A DNA stretch of 21,954 nt. Origin: Gordoniibacillus chartarius. Lineage in GTDB: Bacteria > Bacillota > Bacilli > Paenibacillales > NBRC-103111. The stretch is from NCBI RefSeq assembly GCF_042432825.1, contig NZ_JBHLWN010000099.1, positions 1 through 21,954 on the forward strand. The letters run 5' to 3'. Position numbers and translations under genes: made by a program. How positions within the stretch are numbered: the first letter of the stretch is position 1; every line of letters begins with the position of its first letter. Positions 5,784 to 12,960 of this stretch are shown here, piece by piece. Under the pieces are notes generated by a model that ran no database searches, was not told the origin of the DNA, and saw only the letters and a program-made list of their open reading frames with translations.

Positions 5784-8501
5784 ATGGCGAACAAGGACCA
5801 ATACTCCGTCCGCAAGCAGCTGTCGGTCGGCGGCAAGTCGTTTGCTTACTACAGCCTGCAAGGGCTGGAGCAGCAAGGCTTCGGCGACATTTCGAAGCTG
5901 CCTTTCTCCATTAAGGTGCTGCTGGAAGCGGCTGTCCGTCAATTTGACGGCCGTGCTATCACCGATGAGCACGTGAAGCAAATTGCAGGTTGGGCGAAAG
6001 GCCGCGACGAGAACAAGGAAATTCCGTTCATCCCGGCCCGCATCGTTCTGCAGGACTTCACCGGCGTACCGGTTGTCGTTGACTTGGCCGCAATGCGCGA
6101 CACAGTTGCCCGTCAAGGCGGCGACCCGAAGCGGATCAACCCGCTCGTGCCGGTCGACCTCGTTATCGACCACTCCGTCATGGTCGACGCGTTCGGCTCG
6201 TCGAACGCGCTGGAGACCAACATCAATCTCGAATTCGAGCGCAACGAAGAGCGCTACCGCTTCCTCCGCTGGGCACAGACGGCGTTCGATAACTTCCGTG
6301 CGGTTCCTCCGTCCACGGGTATCGTTCACCAGGTTAACCTCGAGTACCTGGCCAGCGTAGCTGCAACGAAGACTGTCGACGGCGAAACCGTCGTTTACCC
6401 GGACTCGCTCGTAGGTACCGACTCCCACACGACGATGATCAACGGTCTTGGCGTTGTCGGCTGGGGCGTAGGCGGTATCGAAGCGGAAGCCGGCATGCTC
6501 GGCCAGCCGCTGTACTTTGTAGCACCGGAAGTTATCGGCTTCAAGCTGACCGGCTCGCTGCCGGAAGGCGCAACGGCAACCGACCTGGCTTTGACGGTTA
6601 CGCAAATGCTCCGCAAGAAGGGCGTTGTCGGCAAATTCGTCGAGTTCTACGGCAGCGGCCTGAGCAACATCTCGCTGGCTGACCGCGCTACGGTTGCCAA
6701 CATGGCTCCTGAGTACGGCGCAACGATCGGCTTCTTCCCTGTTGACGTCGAAACGCTGAACTATCTGCGTTCGACAGGCCGCGACGAAGACCAGATCGCG
6801 CTTGTTGAAGCTTACTATAAAGAGCAAGGCATGTTCCGTACGGACAGCACGCCGGATCCGGTCTTCACCGACTTGATCGAGCTGGATCTGAGCACGGTCG
6901 TTCCTTCGCTCGCAGGACCTAAGCGTCCGCAAGACCGCGTTGAGCTGACGGCTATGAAGGAATCGTTCAACACGATCGTCCGCCAGCCGATCGACAAGGG
7001 CGGCTACGGCTTGTCCGAAGAGAAGATCGCCGAAGTCGTTGACGTGAAGTACGCCGACGGCCAGGTTGCCAAGATGGGAACAGGCGCTGTCGTTATCGCC
7101 GCTATCACCTCTTGTACGAACACGTCCAACCCGAGCGTAATGCTGGGTGCGGGCCTGCTCGCCAAGAAAGCCGTTGAGCGCGGTCTGACGAAGCCGCTGT
7201 ACGTGAAGAGCTCCCTGACTCCAGGCTCCCTGGTCGTTACCGACTACCTGGAGAAGGCCGGCCTGATCGAGCCGCTGGAGAAGCTGGGCTTCCACGTTGC
7301 CGGCTACGGCTGCGCAACTTGTATCGGTAACTCCGGCCCGCTGCCGGACGAAGTAAGCAAAGCGATCGCCGACAACGACATGACTGTGGCTGCCGTTCTG
7401 TCCGGTAACCGGAACTTCGAAGGCCGCGTCCATGCTCAAGTGAAGGCGAACTACCTCGCTTCGCCGCCGCTCGTCGTCGCTTACGCTCTGGCCGGCACAG
7501 TCAACATCGATCTGACGAACGAGCCGATCGGCACAGGCTCCGACGGTCAGCCGGTTTACCTGAAGGACATCTGGCCGACGAACGCCGAAATTCAAGAAGC
7601 GCTGAACACGGCAATGAGCCGCGAAGCGTTCATCGATAAGTACAAGGACGTATTCCGCGCCAACCCGCGCTGGAACGCGATTGACGTACCGGAAGGCGAG
7701 CTGTACGTTTGGGACGAGAAGTCGACGTACATCCAGAACCCGCCGTTCTTCCAAGGCCTTGGCGAGCAAGTGGGCGACATCGCCGATATTCGCGGCGCGA
7801 AGACGCTGGCGCTGCTGGGCGACTCCGTCACGACGGACCACATCTCTCCTGCCGGCAACATCAAGGTTGACAGCCCTGCGGGCAAATACTTGATCGAGAA
7901 CGGCGTGAAGAAGGAAGACTTCAACTCGTACGGCTCCCGCCGCGGTAACCATGAAGTGATGATGCGCGGTACGTTCGCGAACATCCGCATCCGCAACCAA
8001 GTGGCGCCTGGCACAGAGGGCGGCGTAACGACTTACCTGCCAACCGGCGAAGTCGAGTCGATCTACGACGCATCGATGAAGTATCAAGAGAACGGTACGA
8101 ACCTCGTCGTTATCGCCGGCAAAGAATACGGTACCGGCTCCTCCCGCGACTGGGCGGCTAAAGGTACGTTCCTGCTGGGCGTGAAGGCTGTTATCGCCGA
8201 AAGCTTCGAGCGGATCCACCGCTCCAATCTGGTCGGCATGGGCGTTCTGCCGCTGCAGTTCGTGAACGGCGAGAGCTGGAAGTCGCTCGGCTTGAACGGC
8301 CGCGAGACATTCGACATCACCGGTCTGAGCAACAACGTTCAGCCTGGCCAGAAAGTCACCGTTACCGCAACCCGCGAAGACGGCTCCAAGCTGGAGTTCC
8401 AAGCGCTGGTACGCCTCGACTCGCTGGTTGACGTCGACTACTACCGCAACGGCGGCATTCTGCAAACCGTCCTGCGTCAGATGATGTTCGGCGGCAAGTA
8501 A
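5784..8501 (+). CDS. acnA: Aconitate hydratase AcnA
   Basis: Aconitase converts citrate to isocitrate through cis-aconitate in the TCA cycle. In Bacillus the enzyme (CitB) also binds iron-responsive-element-like RNA when its cluster is lost. The 905-residue length suits the AcnA/IRP1 class. The three 4Fe-4S cysteines are Cys444 (AAITSCTNTSNP), Cys510 and Cys513 (GYGCATCIGNSGPL). Other hallmarks are GTDSHTTMINGLGVVGWGVGGIEAE, SNLVGMGVLPLQF, and GKEYGTGSSRDWAAKG in the C-terminal swivel domain. The ATG at 5784 has AGAGGAGG eight nt upstream. The gene is monocistronic, between a clear promoter and a terminator. Its codon use is strongly biased (few rare codons), as expected for a highly expressed gene. 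This bias also leaves a 907-codon antisense frame open, which is not a gene. Confidence 0.98.
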   Translation: MANKDQYSVRKQLSVGGKSFAYYSLQGLEQQGFGDISKLPFSIKVLLEAAVRQFDGRAITDEHVKQIAGWAKGRDENKEIPFIPARIVLQDFTGVPVVVDLAAMRDTVARQGGDPKRINPLVPVDLVIDHSVMVDAFGSSNALETNINLEFERNEERYRFLRWAQTAFDNFRAVPPSTGIVHQVNLEYLASVAATKTVDGETVVYPDSLVGTDSHTTMINGLGVVGWGVGGIEAEAGMLGQPLYFVAPEVIGFKLTGSLPEGATATDLALTVTQMLRKKGVVGKFVEFYGSGLSNISLADRATVANMAPEYGATIGFFPVDVETLNYLRSTGRDEDQIALVEAYYKEQGMFRTDSTPDPVFTDLIELDLSTVVPSLAGPKRPQDRVELTAMKESFNTIVRQPIDKGGYGLSEEKIAEVVDVKYADGQVAKMGTGAVVIAAITSCTNTSNPSVMLGAGLLAKKAVERGLTKPLYVKSSLTPGSLVVTDYLEKAGLIEPLEKLGFHVAGYGCATCIGNSGPLPDEVSKAIADNDMTVAAVLSGNRNFEGRVHAQVKANYLASPPLVVAYALAGTVNIDLTNEPIGTGSDGQPVYLKDIWPTNAEIQEALNTAMSREAFIDKYKDVFRANPRWNAIDVPEGELYVWDEKSTYIQNPPFFQGLGEQVGDIADIRGAKTLALLGDSVTTDHISPAGNIKVDSPAGKYLIENGVKKEDFNSYGSRRGNHEVMMRGTFANIRIRNQVAPGTEGGVTTYLPTGEVESIYDASMKYQENGTNLVVIAGKEYGTGSSRDWAAKGTFLLGVKAVIAESFERIHRSNLVGMGVLPLQFVNGESWKSLGLNGRETFDITGLSNNVQPGQKVTVTATREDGSKLEFQALVRLDSLVDVDYYRNGGILQTVLRQMMFGGK

Positions 8502-8516
8502 TCCGTATTGTCAATG

Positions 8517-8560
8517 AAAAAACACCGATCGTCCCATTGCCGGGGCGGCCGGTGTTTTTG
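8517..8560 (+). terminator. Intrinsic terminator of acnA
   Basis: AACACCG (8521-8527) pairs with CGGTGTT (8550-8556), and an inner CGTCCC/GGGGCG stem lies across a small internal loop. A T-run (8555-8559) and more T-rich sequence follow. It starts 16 nt after the acnA stop codon. Confidence 0.9.
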
Positions 8561-8678
8561 TGTTTTATGGTGTTGCTCTCCGCTTCGCCATAGGGGTTCT
8601 AGACCTTAACAAGGAGTGCCGCCGGAGATGCACCGGCGCAGCGCAGAACGACAAACTCAAGGCTGAGATTTTCAAATG

Positions 8679-8703
8679 AAAAAGGCCCCTTGAAAAGGGA
8701 CCT
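8679..8703 (-). terminator. Intrinsic terminator of serS
   Basis: On the minus strand AGGTCCCTT and AAGGGGCCT (8703-8695 and 8691-8683, one G-U pair) form a 9-bp stem with a 3-nt loop, followed by TTTTTC. It lies about 20 nt past the serS stop. Between it and the acnA terminator (8561-8678) I see no gene. Confidence 0.85.
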
Positions 8704-8723
8704 AGGTACTGGGGGCAAAGACA

Positions 8724-10001
8724 TCAGGGCTGAAGACGTTCAATCCCCTTCATGTATTTACGCAATGCTTGCGGAATTCGAATGGAGCCATCCTCCTCTT
8801 GGTGATTCTCTAGAAGTGGGATTAAAATCCGAGGAGAAGCCACCGCAGTATTATTGAGTGTGTAGCAGAATCGTACCTTTCCATTCATGTCCCGATATCT
8901 AATGTTTGAACGACGTGCTTGAAAATCGAGAAGGTTGGATGATGAGTGGGTTTCACCGTAAGCTTGCCGGCTGGGCATCCAAGTTTCGATGTCCAATTGT
9001 TTGTAGGTTTTTTGGGACATATCGCCGGTACAAACAGCCATTATGCGATAAGGAAGTTCCAACAATGTTAAAATTTCCTCCGCATTTTCCGTGATTTCTT
9101 GAAAGATTTGCTCCGATCTTTCCAAGCTGTCTTCACAAACAATAACTTGCTCAACCTTTGAAAACTGATGAACCCGGTATAAGCCATGGACATCCTTTCC
9201 TGCCGAACCTACCTCATTTCGGAAGCAGAGTGATACTGCGGCAAGCTTAATGGGTTCCTTTACGTCAACGATCTCATTATCGTAATAAGATACAAGAGGA
9301 ACCTCCGATGTACCGACCAGCCATTTATCGTCCTCTGCAATTTTATAGGTTTGATCTTGACCTAGCGGGAAGTACCCTGTATGGAATAACGCTTCTGTCC
9401 GGACCATTAATGGAACCTCAAGAAGCGTGAATCCCCTATCAACAAGTACATCAACGGCGAGCTGCTGCACAGCCCGATGCAAGGAAACCCCCGCACCGGT
9501 AAGATAATAATTTCGGCTTCCTGCTGTTTTTACCCCTCGTGGTATATCGATCATGTTATGAAGTTCGCCGAGTGTCACGTGATCTTTGGGTTCGAAGTTA
9601 AACCTTGTAGGTTCACCTACCCGTTTGACTTCAACATTATCTTTATCCGAGAGGCCTATTGGCGTTTCTGGCGAAACCACATTGGGTACGTACATCATGA
9701 GATGGTTATACTGTTTTACGATCTCTTTATGTTCATGTTCTAATGTGCCTAAACGATTGTTGATTTCTTTAACAATTGGCTTTTTCTGTTCAGCTTTTTC
9801 AAGCTCACATTTTTGAATGAAGACATTGATTTCCTGGGATATCCGATTTCGCTCATGCCGAAGCTGCTCCATCTCTTGGAGAAGCAGCCGCCTTTTATCA
9901 TCCCATTCGACCAGTTGGGCAATGGAGACGGGGATACCTTTTTGATCGGCTACTGCTTGAATCAAATCTTGATTTTGCCTTATCCATTTGACGTCTAACA
10001 T
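8724..10001 (-). CDS. serS: Seryl-tRNA synthetase, divergent AT-rich copy
   Basis: SerRS charges tRNA-Ser in the cytoplasm. The 425-residue protein has the N-terminal coiled-coil arm (about residues 30-105, rich in E, K, Q) and a class II catalytic core: FRNEVGSAGKDVHGLYRVHQFSKVE (motif 2), THSSSNLLDFQARRSNIRYRD, and LNNTAVASPRILIPLLENHQ (motif 3 with its Arg). These differ from my recollection of B. subtilis SerS, which has GRDTRGLIRQHQF and NGSGLAVGR, so this is another SerRS lineage. The coding sequence is visibly richer in A+T than its neighbours: two 60-nt lines (9001-9060, 9301-9360) each hold 26 G/C, against 39 in an acnA line (7261-7320). The ATG at 10001 has AAAGGAG nine nt upstream. 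It has its own T-box leader and terminator. It may be an acquired second serS, but the main copy is not in the window. Confidence 0.95.
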   Translation of the reverse strand: MLDVKWIRQNQDLIQAVADQKGIPVSIAQLVEWDDKRRLLLQEMEQLRHERNRISQEINVFIQKCELEKAEQKKPIVKEINNRLGTLEHEHKEIVKQYNHLMMYVPNVVSPETPIGLSDKDNVEVKRVGEPTRFNFEPKDHVTLGELHNMIDIPRGVKTAGSRNYYLTGAGVSLHRAVQQLAVDVLVDRGFTLLEVPLMVRTEALFHTGYFPLGQDQTYKIAEDDKWLVGTSEVPLVSYYDNEIVDVKEPIKLAAVSLCFRNEVGSAGKDVHGLYRVHQFSKVEQVIVCEDSLERSEQIFQEITENAEEILTLLELPYRIMAVCTGDMSQKTYKQLDIETWMPSRQAYGETHSSSNLLDFQARRSNIRYRDMNGKVRFCYTLNNTAVASPRILIPLLENHQEEDGSIRIPQALRKYMKGIERLQP

Positions 10002-10030
10002 GGCAACGCACTCCTTTATGGTTGAAATGC

Positions 10031-10221
10031 AAAAAGCGCTCTCTGTCCCATTGGGACGAAGAGCGCTTATTCTCGCGGTGCCACCCAAATTGATTGAACA
10101 GCATGCTGTCCAATCCACTTAGTTCCGCGTTAACGGGCGGGTCCGGTTAACTTAGGGGGTATACCCCTTGACGAAAACGCCTCCGAGTTGGATTCTCTTC
10201 ATTGGCCTGATGTCAATATTT
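10031..10221 (-). promoter_or_regulatory. T-box riboswitch controlling serS
   Basis: On the minus strand the leader carries the conserved T-box GGGTGGCACCGCG (10086-10074). Its UGGC can pair with GCCA at the end of uncharged tRNA-Ser (discriminator G73). TTGGG just before it can pair with CCCAA in the loop region of the downstream hairpin, giving the antiterminator. The competing terminator has arms AGCGCTCT (10067-10060 / 10042-10035) plus GTCCC/GGGAC, followed by five T (10035-10031). Upstream are a near-perfect hairpin at 10115-10094 and a GTTAACCGG/CCGTTAAC stem near 10155-10130. Only about 65 nt are left for Stem I, which contains a GAAGAG motif typical of its base. I could not assign the serine specifier codon; UCC near 10192 and UCA/UCG near 10172 are candidates. 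Confidence 0.92.
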
Positions 10222-10227
10222 TTAAAT

Positions 10228-10257
10228 ATTATATCTTATGCTGCCATTTTTATTCAA
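10228..10257 (-). promoter_or_regulatory. Promoter of the serS T-box transcript
   Basis: On the minus strand TTGAAT (10257-10252) and a consensus TATAAT (10233-10228) are 18 nt apart. Transcription would begin near 10221, about 220 nt ahead of the serS start codon, and include the whole T-box. Confidence 0.75.
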
Positions 10258-10307
10258 GCACTTTTCCTTTTCATAAACTTGCCGTTACAGACAGGGAGGA
10301 GATCCGT

Positions 10308-10418
10308 ATGCGGAACTTAGTCCGATCTATGATAAAATGCAATCAATCCCCAAACAAAGGAGCTGCTGCTGACTATGGAGACAAGTATGCAATACCCGAT
10401 CGGCCAATTTCGCTATGA
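10308..10418 (+). CDS. Possible 36-residue leader peptide ahead of yfiT
   Basis: An ATG at 10308 lies six nt after a strong ribosome binding site (GGGAGGAG, 10294-10301). It opens a 36-codon frame that reads MRNLVRSMIKCNQSPN and ends at 10418, overlapping the first 44 nt of yfiT in another frame. I recognise no homology. It may be a translated leader that couples to yfiT, or the binding site may be chance. Its purine-rich site is better spaced than the one ahead of yfiT itself. Confidence 0.3.
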   Translation: MRNLVRSMIKCNQSPNKGAAADYGDKYAIPDRPISL

Positions 10419-10899
10419 GGGGGCCGACGCCGCCGGACTGGAGCACTGGATTGACGAAATCGCAGCGCTGCCTGCCAAGCTCCGGGCCGCCACGGACGGA
10501 TTGAACGCCGAGCAGCTGGCGACACCGTACCGCGACGGGGGCTGGACGGTCAAACAAGTCGTTCATCACGTCGCCGATTCGCACATGAACAGCTTCATCC
10601 GCTTCAAGCTGGCGCTGACGGAAGACCGTCCGACCATCAAGCCGTATGACGAAGCGGCCTGGGCCGAGCTGGAGGACGGAAGCGGCGACGATATCGGCGT
10701 TTCGCTCGCGCTCGTCGAAGCCGTACATATCCGCTGGGTGCGTCTGCTGCGTTCCATGACGCCGGACCAGTTCGATCGTACCTTTGTCCATCCGGAATCG
10801 GGAGAGACGCCGCTTCGCCGCGCAGTAGGCCTATATGCTTGGCACGGCAACCATCACACCGCGCATATTACGTCGCTTCGCGAACGGATGGGCTGGTAG
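10375..10899 (+). CDS. yfiT: YfiT-type DinB-superfamily metal-dependent hydrolase
   Basis: A 174-residue four-helix-bundle protein of the DinB/YfiT superfamily. B. subtilis YfiT is a putative metal-dependent hydrolase whose substrate is unclear; relatives act as thiol transferases (bacillithiol in Firmicutes). Family signatures are ATPYRDGGWTVKQVVHHVADSHMNSFIRFKLALTE (residues 49-83) with His64/His65, and GLYAWHGNHHTAHI (152-165) with His160 and His164 as the remaining likely metal ligands. The frame starts at the ATG at 10375, with AAAGGAG twelve nt upstream; a second ATG at 10387 gives MQYPIGQFRYEG, the conserved opening, and is an alternative. It is monocistronic, between the divergent serS and the DUF2294 gene. 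Confidence 0.9.
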   Translation: METSMQYPIGQFRYEGADAAGLEHWIDEIAALPAKLRAATDGLNAEQLATPYRDGGWTVKQVVHHVADSHMNSFIRFKLALTEDRPTIKPYDEAAWAELEDGSGDDIGVSLALVEAVHIRWVRLLRSMTPDQFDRTFVHPESGETPLRRAVGLYAWHGNHHTAHITSLRERMGW

Positions 10900-11084
10900 C
10901 TCGTTCGCATCACCGAACAACACTTCATATTTTTGGTATAGCAGACTTGAATTTTGATAGGCACTCATATTAAACTGTAGATTGGGAAAAAGAAGATATG
11001 CTTTTTCCTCGTGGAAATATTGAGTTACCTGCATGCCTACTAACATATTCAGGACTTTGATGAACCAGAGACGTGCTGGAACAG
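10900..11084. other. Intergenic region after yfiT, no gene seen
   Basis: The stretch is AT-rich compared with its neighbours. A minus-strand frame from 11046 into yfiT has no ribosome binding site and half of it is antisense to yfiT, so I do not call it. No clear promoter for the downstream gene is visible. Confidence 0.4.
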
Positions 11085-11130
11085 AAGCCTATGAGAGCCG
11101 ACTTGCTATCGTGCTCCCTAGGCTTTTTAT
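11085..11130 (+). terminator. Hairpin with T-tract before the DUF2294 gene
   Basis: AAGCCTA (11085-11091) pairs with TAGGCTT (11119-11125), with weaker inner pairing (GAG/CTC), and a T-rich stretch follows (11124-11135). It is either a late terminator for yfiT or an attenuator in the leader of the gene starting at 11157, only about 25 nt away. Confidence 0.5.
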
Positions 11131-11156
11131 ATTTTCATAGATAAAGAGGCTCGCGA

Positions 11157-11855
11157 ATGGAACAAACGAAAATCATAGAGTCAGAGATCGCAAAAAGCAT
11201 TGGACGGCTGCTTCGGGACAGCTTCGGCAAAGGGCCGGACGCCGTCTTCGTATCGATTGGGCTTCCTTATGTCATTGCCCACTTGCGCAATTTCCTGTCG
11301 CCTATGGAAAAGGTGCTCATCGAACAAAATCAAGAGCCGATGCTGCGCCTTGCGAGGGAAGCCGTTATGCGCAATTTAACGCCGAAGATCGGCGCCATCT
11401 TCAAAGAGATTGCGCAGCTTGAATTGACGGAGCTGCTGTACGAGTGGGATTTCGACAACAAATCCGCGGTGCTGGTCGCTTCGTGCAGCCCTGCGGGTCA
11501 CGCCTCGCCGTTCTACTCTGCAGTTCCAACAAAGGATTTGCCGCCCAGGAAGCTGAAGCAGCTATCGGCGATGAAGTCCGAGGACATTGCTTCCTATCAT
11601 ATTAATACGAGGACATTGCTGGTTATTAAGAGAGGGATCTTAGGCGCAGTAGAAAAACAGTTCATCGAGCAGGGGCAGGAGGAGCAGCTGAAGCATGCCT
11701 TGCAAACGCTGGAATCCAAAGGATTGGCACGAATTATTGCATTGATCGAAAAGACGCTGGATATCAAAATTCATGAGAGCTTCATTCTGTGGAGCTTGCC
11801 GCAAAATATGAGCCTGCTTGTGTTTATCCTCTACCCTCCAAGCGGCAAAACGTAG
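11157..11855 (+). CDS. Tandem DUF2294 (MpsC-like) domain protein
   Basis: A 232-residue soluble protein with two copies of the DUF2294 fold. Repeat 1 (about 9-110) contains the signature FGKGPDAVFVSIGLPYVIAHLRNFLSPMEKVLI and RNLTPKIGAIFKEI. Repeat 2 (about 148-230) repeats the pattern in weaker form: RTLLVIKRGILGAVEKQFIEQG and LARIIALIEKTLDIKIHESF. DUF2294 is also called MpsC because one member sits with the MpsAB bicarbonate/cation transport system of Staphylococcus, although MpsAB appears to work without it. No MpsA or MpsB gene is in this window, so this is an orphan and its role is unknown. The ATG at 11157 has AAAGAGG seven nt upstream. A hairpin with a T-tract lies just ahead of it and may attenuate expression. 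Confidence 0.8.
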   Translation: MEQTKIIESEIAKSIGRLLRDSFGKGPDAVFVSIGLPYVIAHLRNFLSPMEKVLIEQNQEPMLRLAREAVMRNLTPKIGAIFKEIAQLELTELLYEWDFDNKSAVLVASCSPAGHASPFYSAVPTKDLPPRKLKQLSAMKSEDIASYHINTRTLLVIKRGILGAVEKQFIEQGQEEQLKHALQTLESKGLARIIALIEKTLDIKIHESFILWSLPQNMSLLVFILYPPSGKT

Positions 11856-11887
11856 CAGCGAGTCCGCGAAGGAATACCCACGGTTAA

Positions 11888-11976
11888 CCCGCTGGTTCGG
11901 TTCAGCGGGGCTGCAGCGATTTTGGCGCTTCCCGGACATTACGGAGAAGCCAGGAAAAGCCCGGGGGAGCCCGGCA
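11888..11976. terminator. Convergent gap with two short hairpins
   Basis: The gap between the convergent DUF2294 and IclR genes holds two possible weak terminators. CCCGCTG/CAGCGGG (11888-11894 / 11903-11909, 8-nt loop) has no T-run on the plus strand. CCGGG/CCCGG (11961-11965 / 11970-11974) is followed on the minus strand by GCTTTT and could end the iclR-family transcript. Confidence 0.35.
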
Positions 11977-12000
11977 CGGAGTCACGCCCCGCACCGCCCC

Positions 12001-12744
12001 CTACTTCATCATCGTCCCCATCCGTTTGGCCGCCTCCATAATTAGCGGAGCTTGCTCCTGCATCGTCTCCAGCGTCAGCCGGTTCGACGGACCGGACACC
12101 GCCAGCGCGGCGATCAACCGGCCGGCCCGGTTCACGATCGGCGCAGAGACGGCCGCGGCACCCGGCTCCCGCTCCTCGACGCTGGTCGCGTAGCCGAGGC
12201 GCTTCGTCTCCTGCAGCTGCTGCACGAACAAGTCCCGGTCCAGGCTCGCCGGCCAGTCCGGGTCCAGCAGCATATCGCTGACGACAGCCGGCTCGCCGAA
12301 CGCTACGAGCACCTTGCTCGATGCGCCTACATACAGCGGCATCCTCACACCGACCGGCGCCACCCGCCGGATCGCCTGGTTGCTCTGTACGGCTTGAATG
12401 CGAACACGCTCCTTGCCGTCGCGCACATAGAGCGATACGGTTTCGCCAATCAAATCGCGCAGCCGTTCCATCTCCGGAAGCAGCAGCAGCCCTGGGTCAT
12501 CCGTTTGCGATAAGTTCGCCGACAGTTCCCACAGCCGGAAGCCGAGCCGGTATTTCTCCGTCGATACGTCGCGCAGGATGAAACCTTTACCCTCCAGCGA
12601 AGCCAGCAGCCGATGCACCGTGCTCTTGTGCAGACCGACCTTCCCCGCTATTTCCGTCAAGCTCAGCTCCGTCGCCTCCGCGAAGCAAAGCAAAATATCC
12701 AAAGCGCGCTCAACCGCACGCACCGTAAGCTTGTTATCTTCCAT
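12001..12744 (-). CDS. IclR-family transcriptional regulator
   Basis: A 247-residue DNA-binding regulator. The N-terminal winged helix-turn-helix (about residues 6-65) contains LSLTEIAGKVGLHKSTVHRLLASLEGKGFI, the classic IclR helix-turn-helix. The C-terminal ligand-binding domain includes RRVAPVGVRMPLYVGASSKVLVAF and VEEREPGAAAVSAPIVNRAGRLIAALAVSGP. IclR proteins usually control small catabolic operons in response to an aromatic, sugar or carboxylic acid ligand. No such operon lies beside it; the divergent neighbour is a membrane-anchored hydrolase. The ATG at 12744 gives MEDNKLTVRAVERAL. GAGGGG lies about 13 nt upstream, a rather long spacing, but the alternative TTG start at 12765 has no binding site. 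A candidate self-operator sits between its promoter and start. Confidence 0.93.
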   Translation of the reverse strand: MEDNKLTVRAVERALDILLCFAEATELSLTEIAGKVGLHKSTVHRLLASLEGKGFILRDVSTEKYRLGFRLWELSANLSQTDDPGLLLLPEMERLRDLIGETVSLYVRDGKERVRIQAVQSNQAIRRVAPVGVRMPLYVGASSKVLVAFGEPAVVSDMLLDPDWPASLDRDLFVQQLQETKRLGYATSVEEREPGAAAVSAPIVNRAGRLIAALAVSGPSNRLTLETMQEQAPLIMEAAKRMGTMMK

Positions 12745-12765
12745 AGCTAAATCATCGCCCCTCAA

Positions 12766-12782
12766 GTTTCACTATATGAAAC
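12766..12782. promoter_or_regulatory. Candidate IclR operator (palindrome)
   Basis: GTTTCA and TGAAAC flank CTATA, a perfect 6-bp-arm palindrome. It lies 13 nt downstream of the -10 of the iclR-family promoter and 22 nt upstream of its start codon. The position suits autorepression and the GTTTCA/TGAAAC arms recall IclR-family boxes such as KdgR sites. Assignment to this regulator is inferred. Confidence 0.5.
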
Positions 12783-12794
12783 CGAATTACATTC

Positions 12795-12823
12795 AGTATA
12801 ACGGATCACCCCACTTCCGTAAA
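12795..12823 (-). promoter_or_regulatory. Promoter of the IclR-family gene
   Basis: On the minus strand TTTACG (12823-12818) and TATACT (12800-12795) are 17 nt apart. The hexamers and spacing are the same as at acnA. Confidence 0.6.
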
Positions 12824-12881
12824 GTGCAGCCGGGATACGTTACAGGGAGATTACAGCCCCTTTACAATTGGCTTCCGTTCA

Positions 12882-12911
12882 TTGACTTGCGCGTCGTCCG
12901 GGTCTTACACT
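12882..12911 (+). promoter_or_regulatory. Candidate promoter of the alpha/beta hydrolase gene
   Basis: TTGACT (12882-12887) and TACACT (12906-12911) are separated by 18 nt, about 50 nt ahead of the start codon. The -10 matches four of six consensus bases. An AT-rich run just after it (12911-12923) offers other -10 choices with poorer spacing. Confidence 0.45.
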
Positions 12912-12960
12912 ATAAATATAAAAGCAGAAGCCACAAACATATTGTTAGGAGGGATCCCGC

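Noticed and set aside
5742..8465. A 907-codon open frame on the minus strand covering almost all of acnA
   Set aside because: It is exactly antisense to a well-identified, codon-biased gene, has no ribosome binding site and no recognisable domain. The strong codon bias of acnA removes stop codons from the opposite frame.
10831..11046. A 71-codon minus-strand frame downstream of yfiT
   Set aside because: It has no ribosome binding site and the second half is antisense to yfiT.
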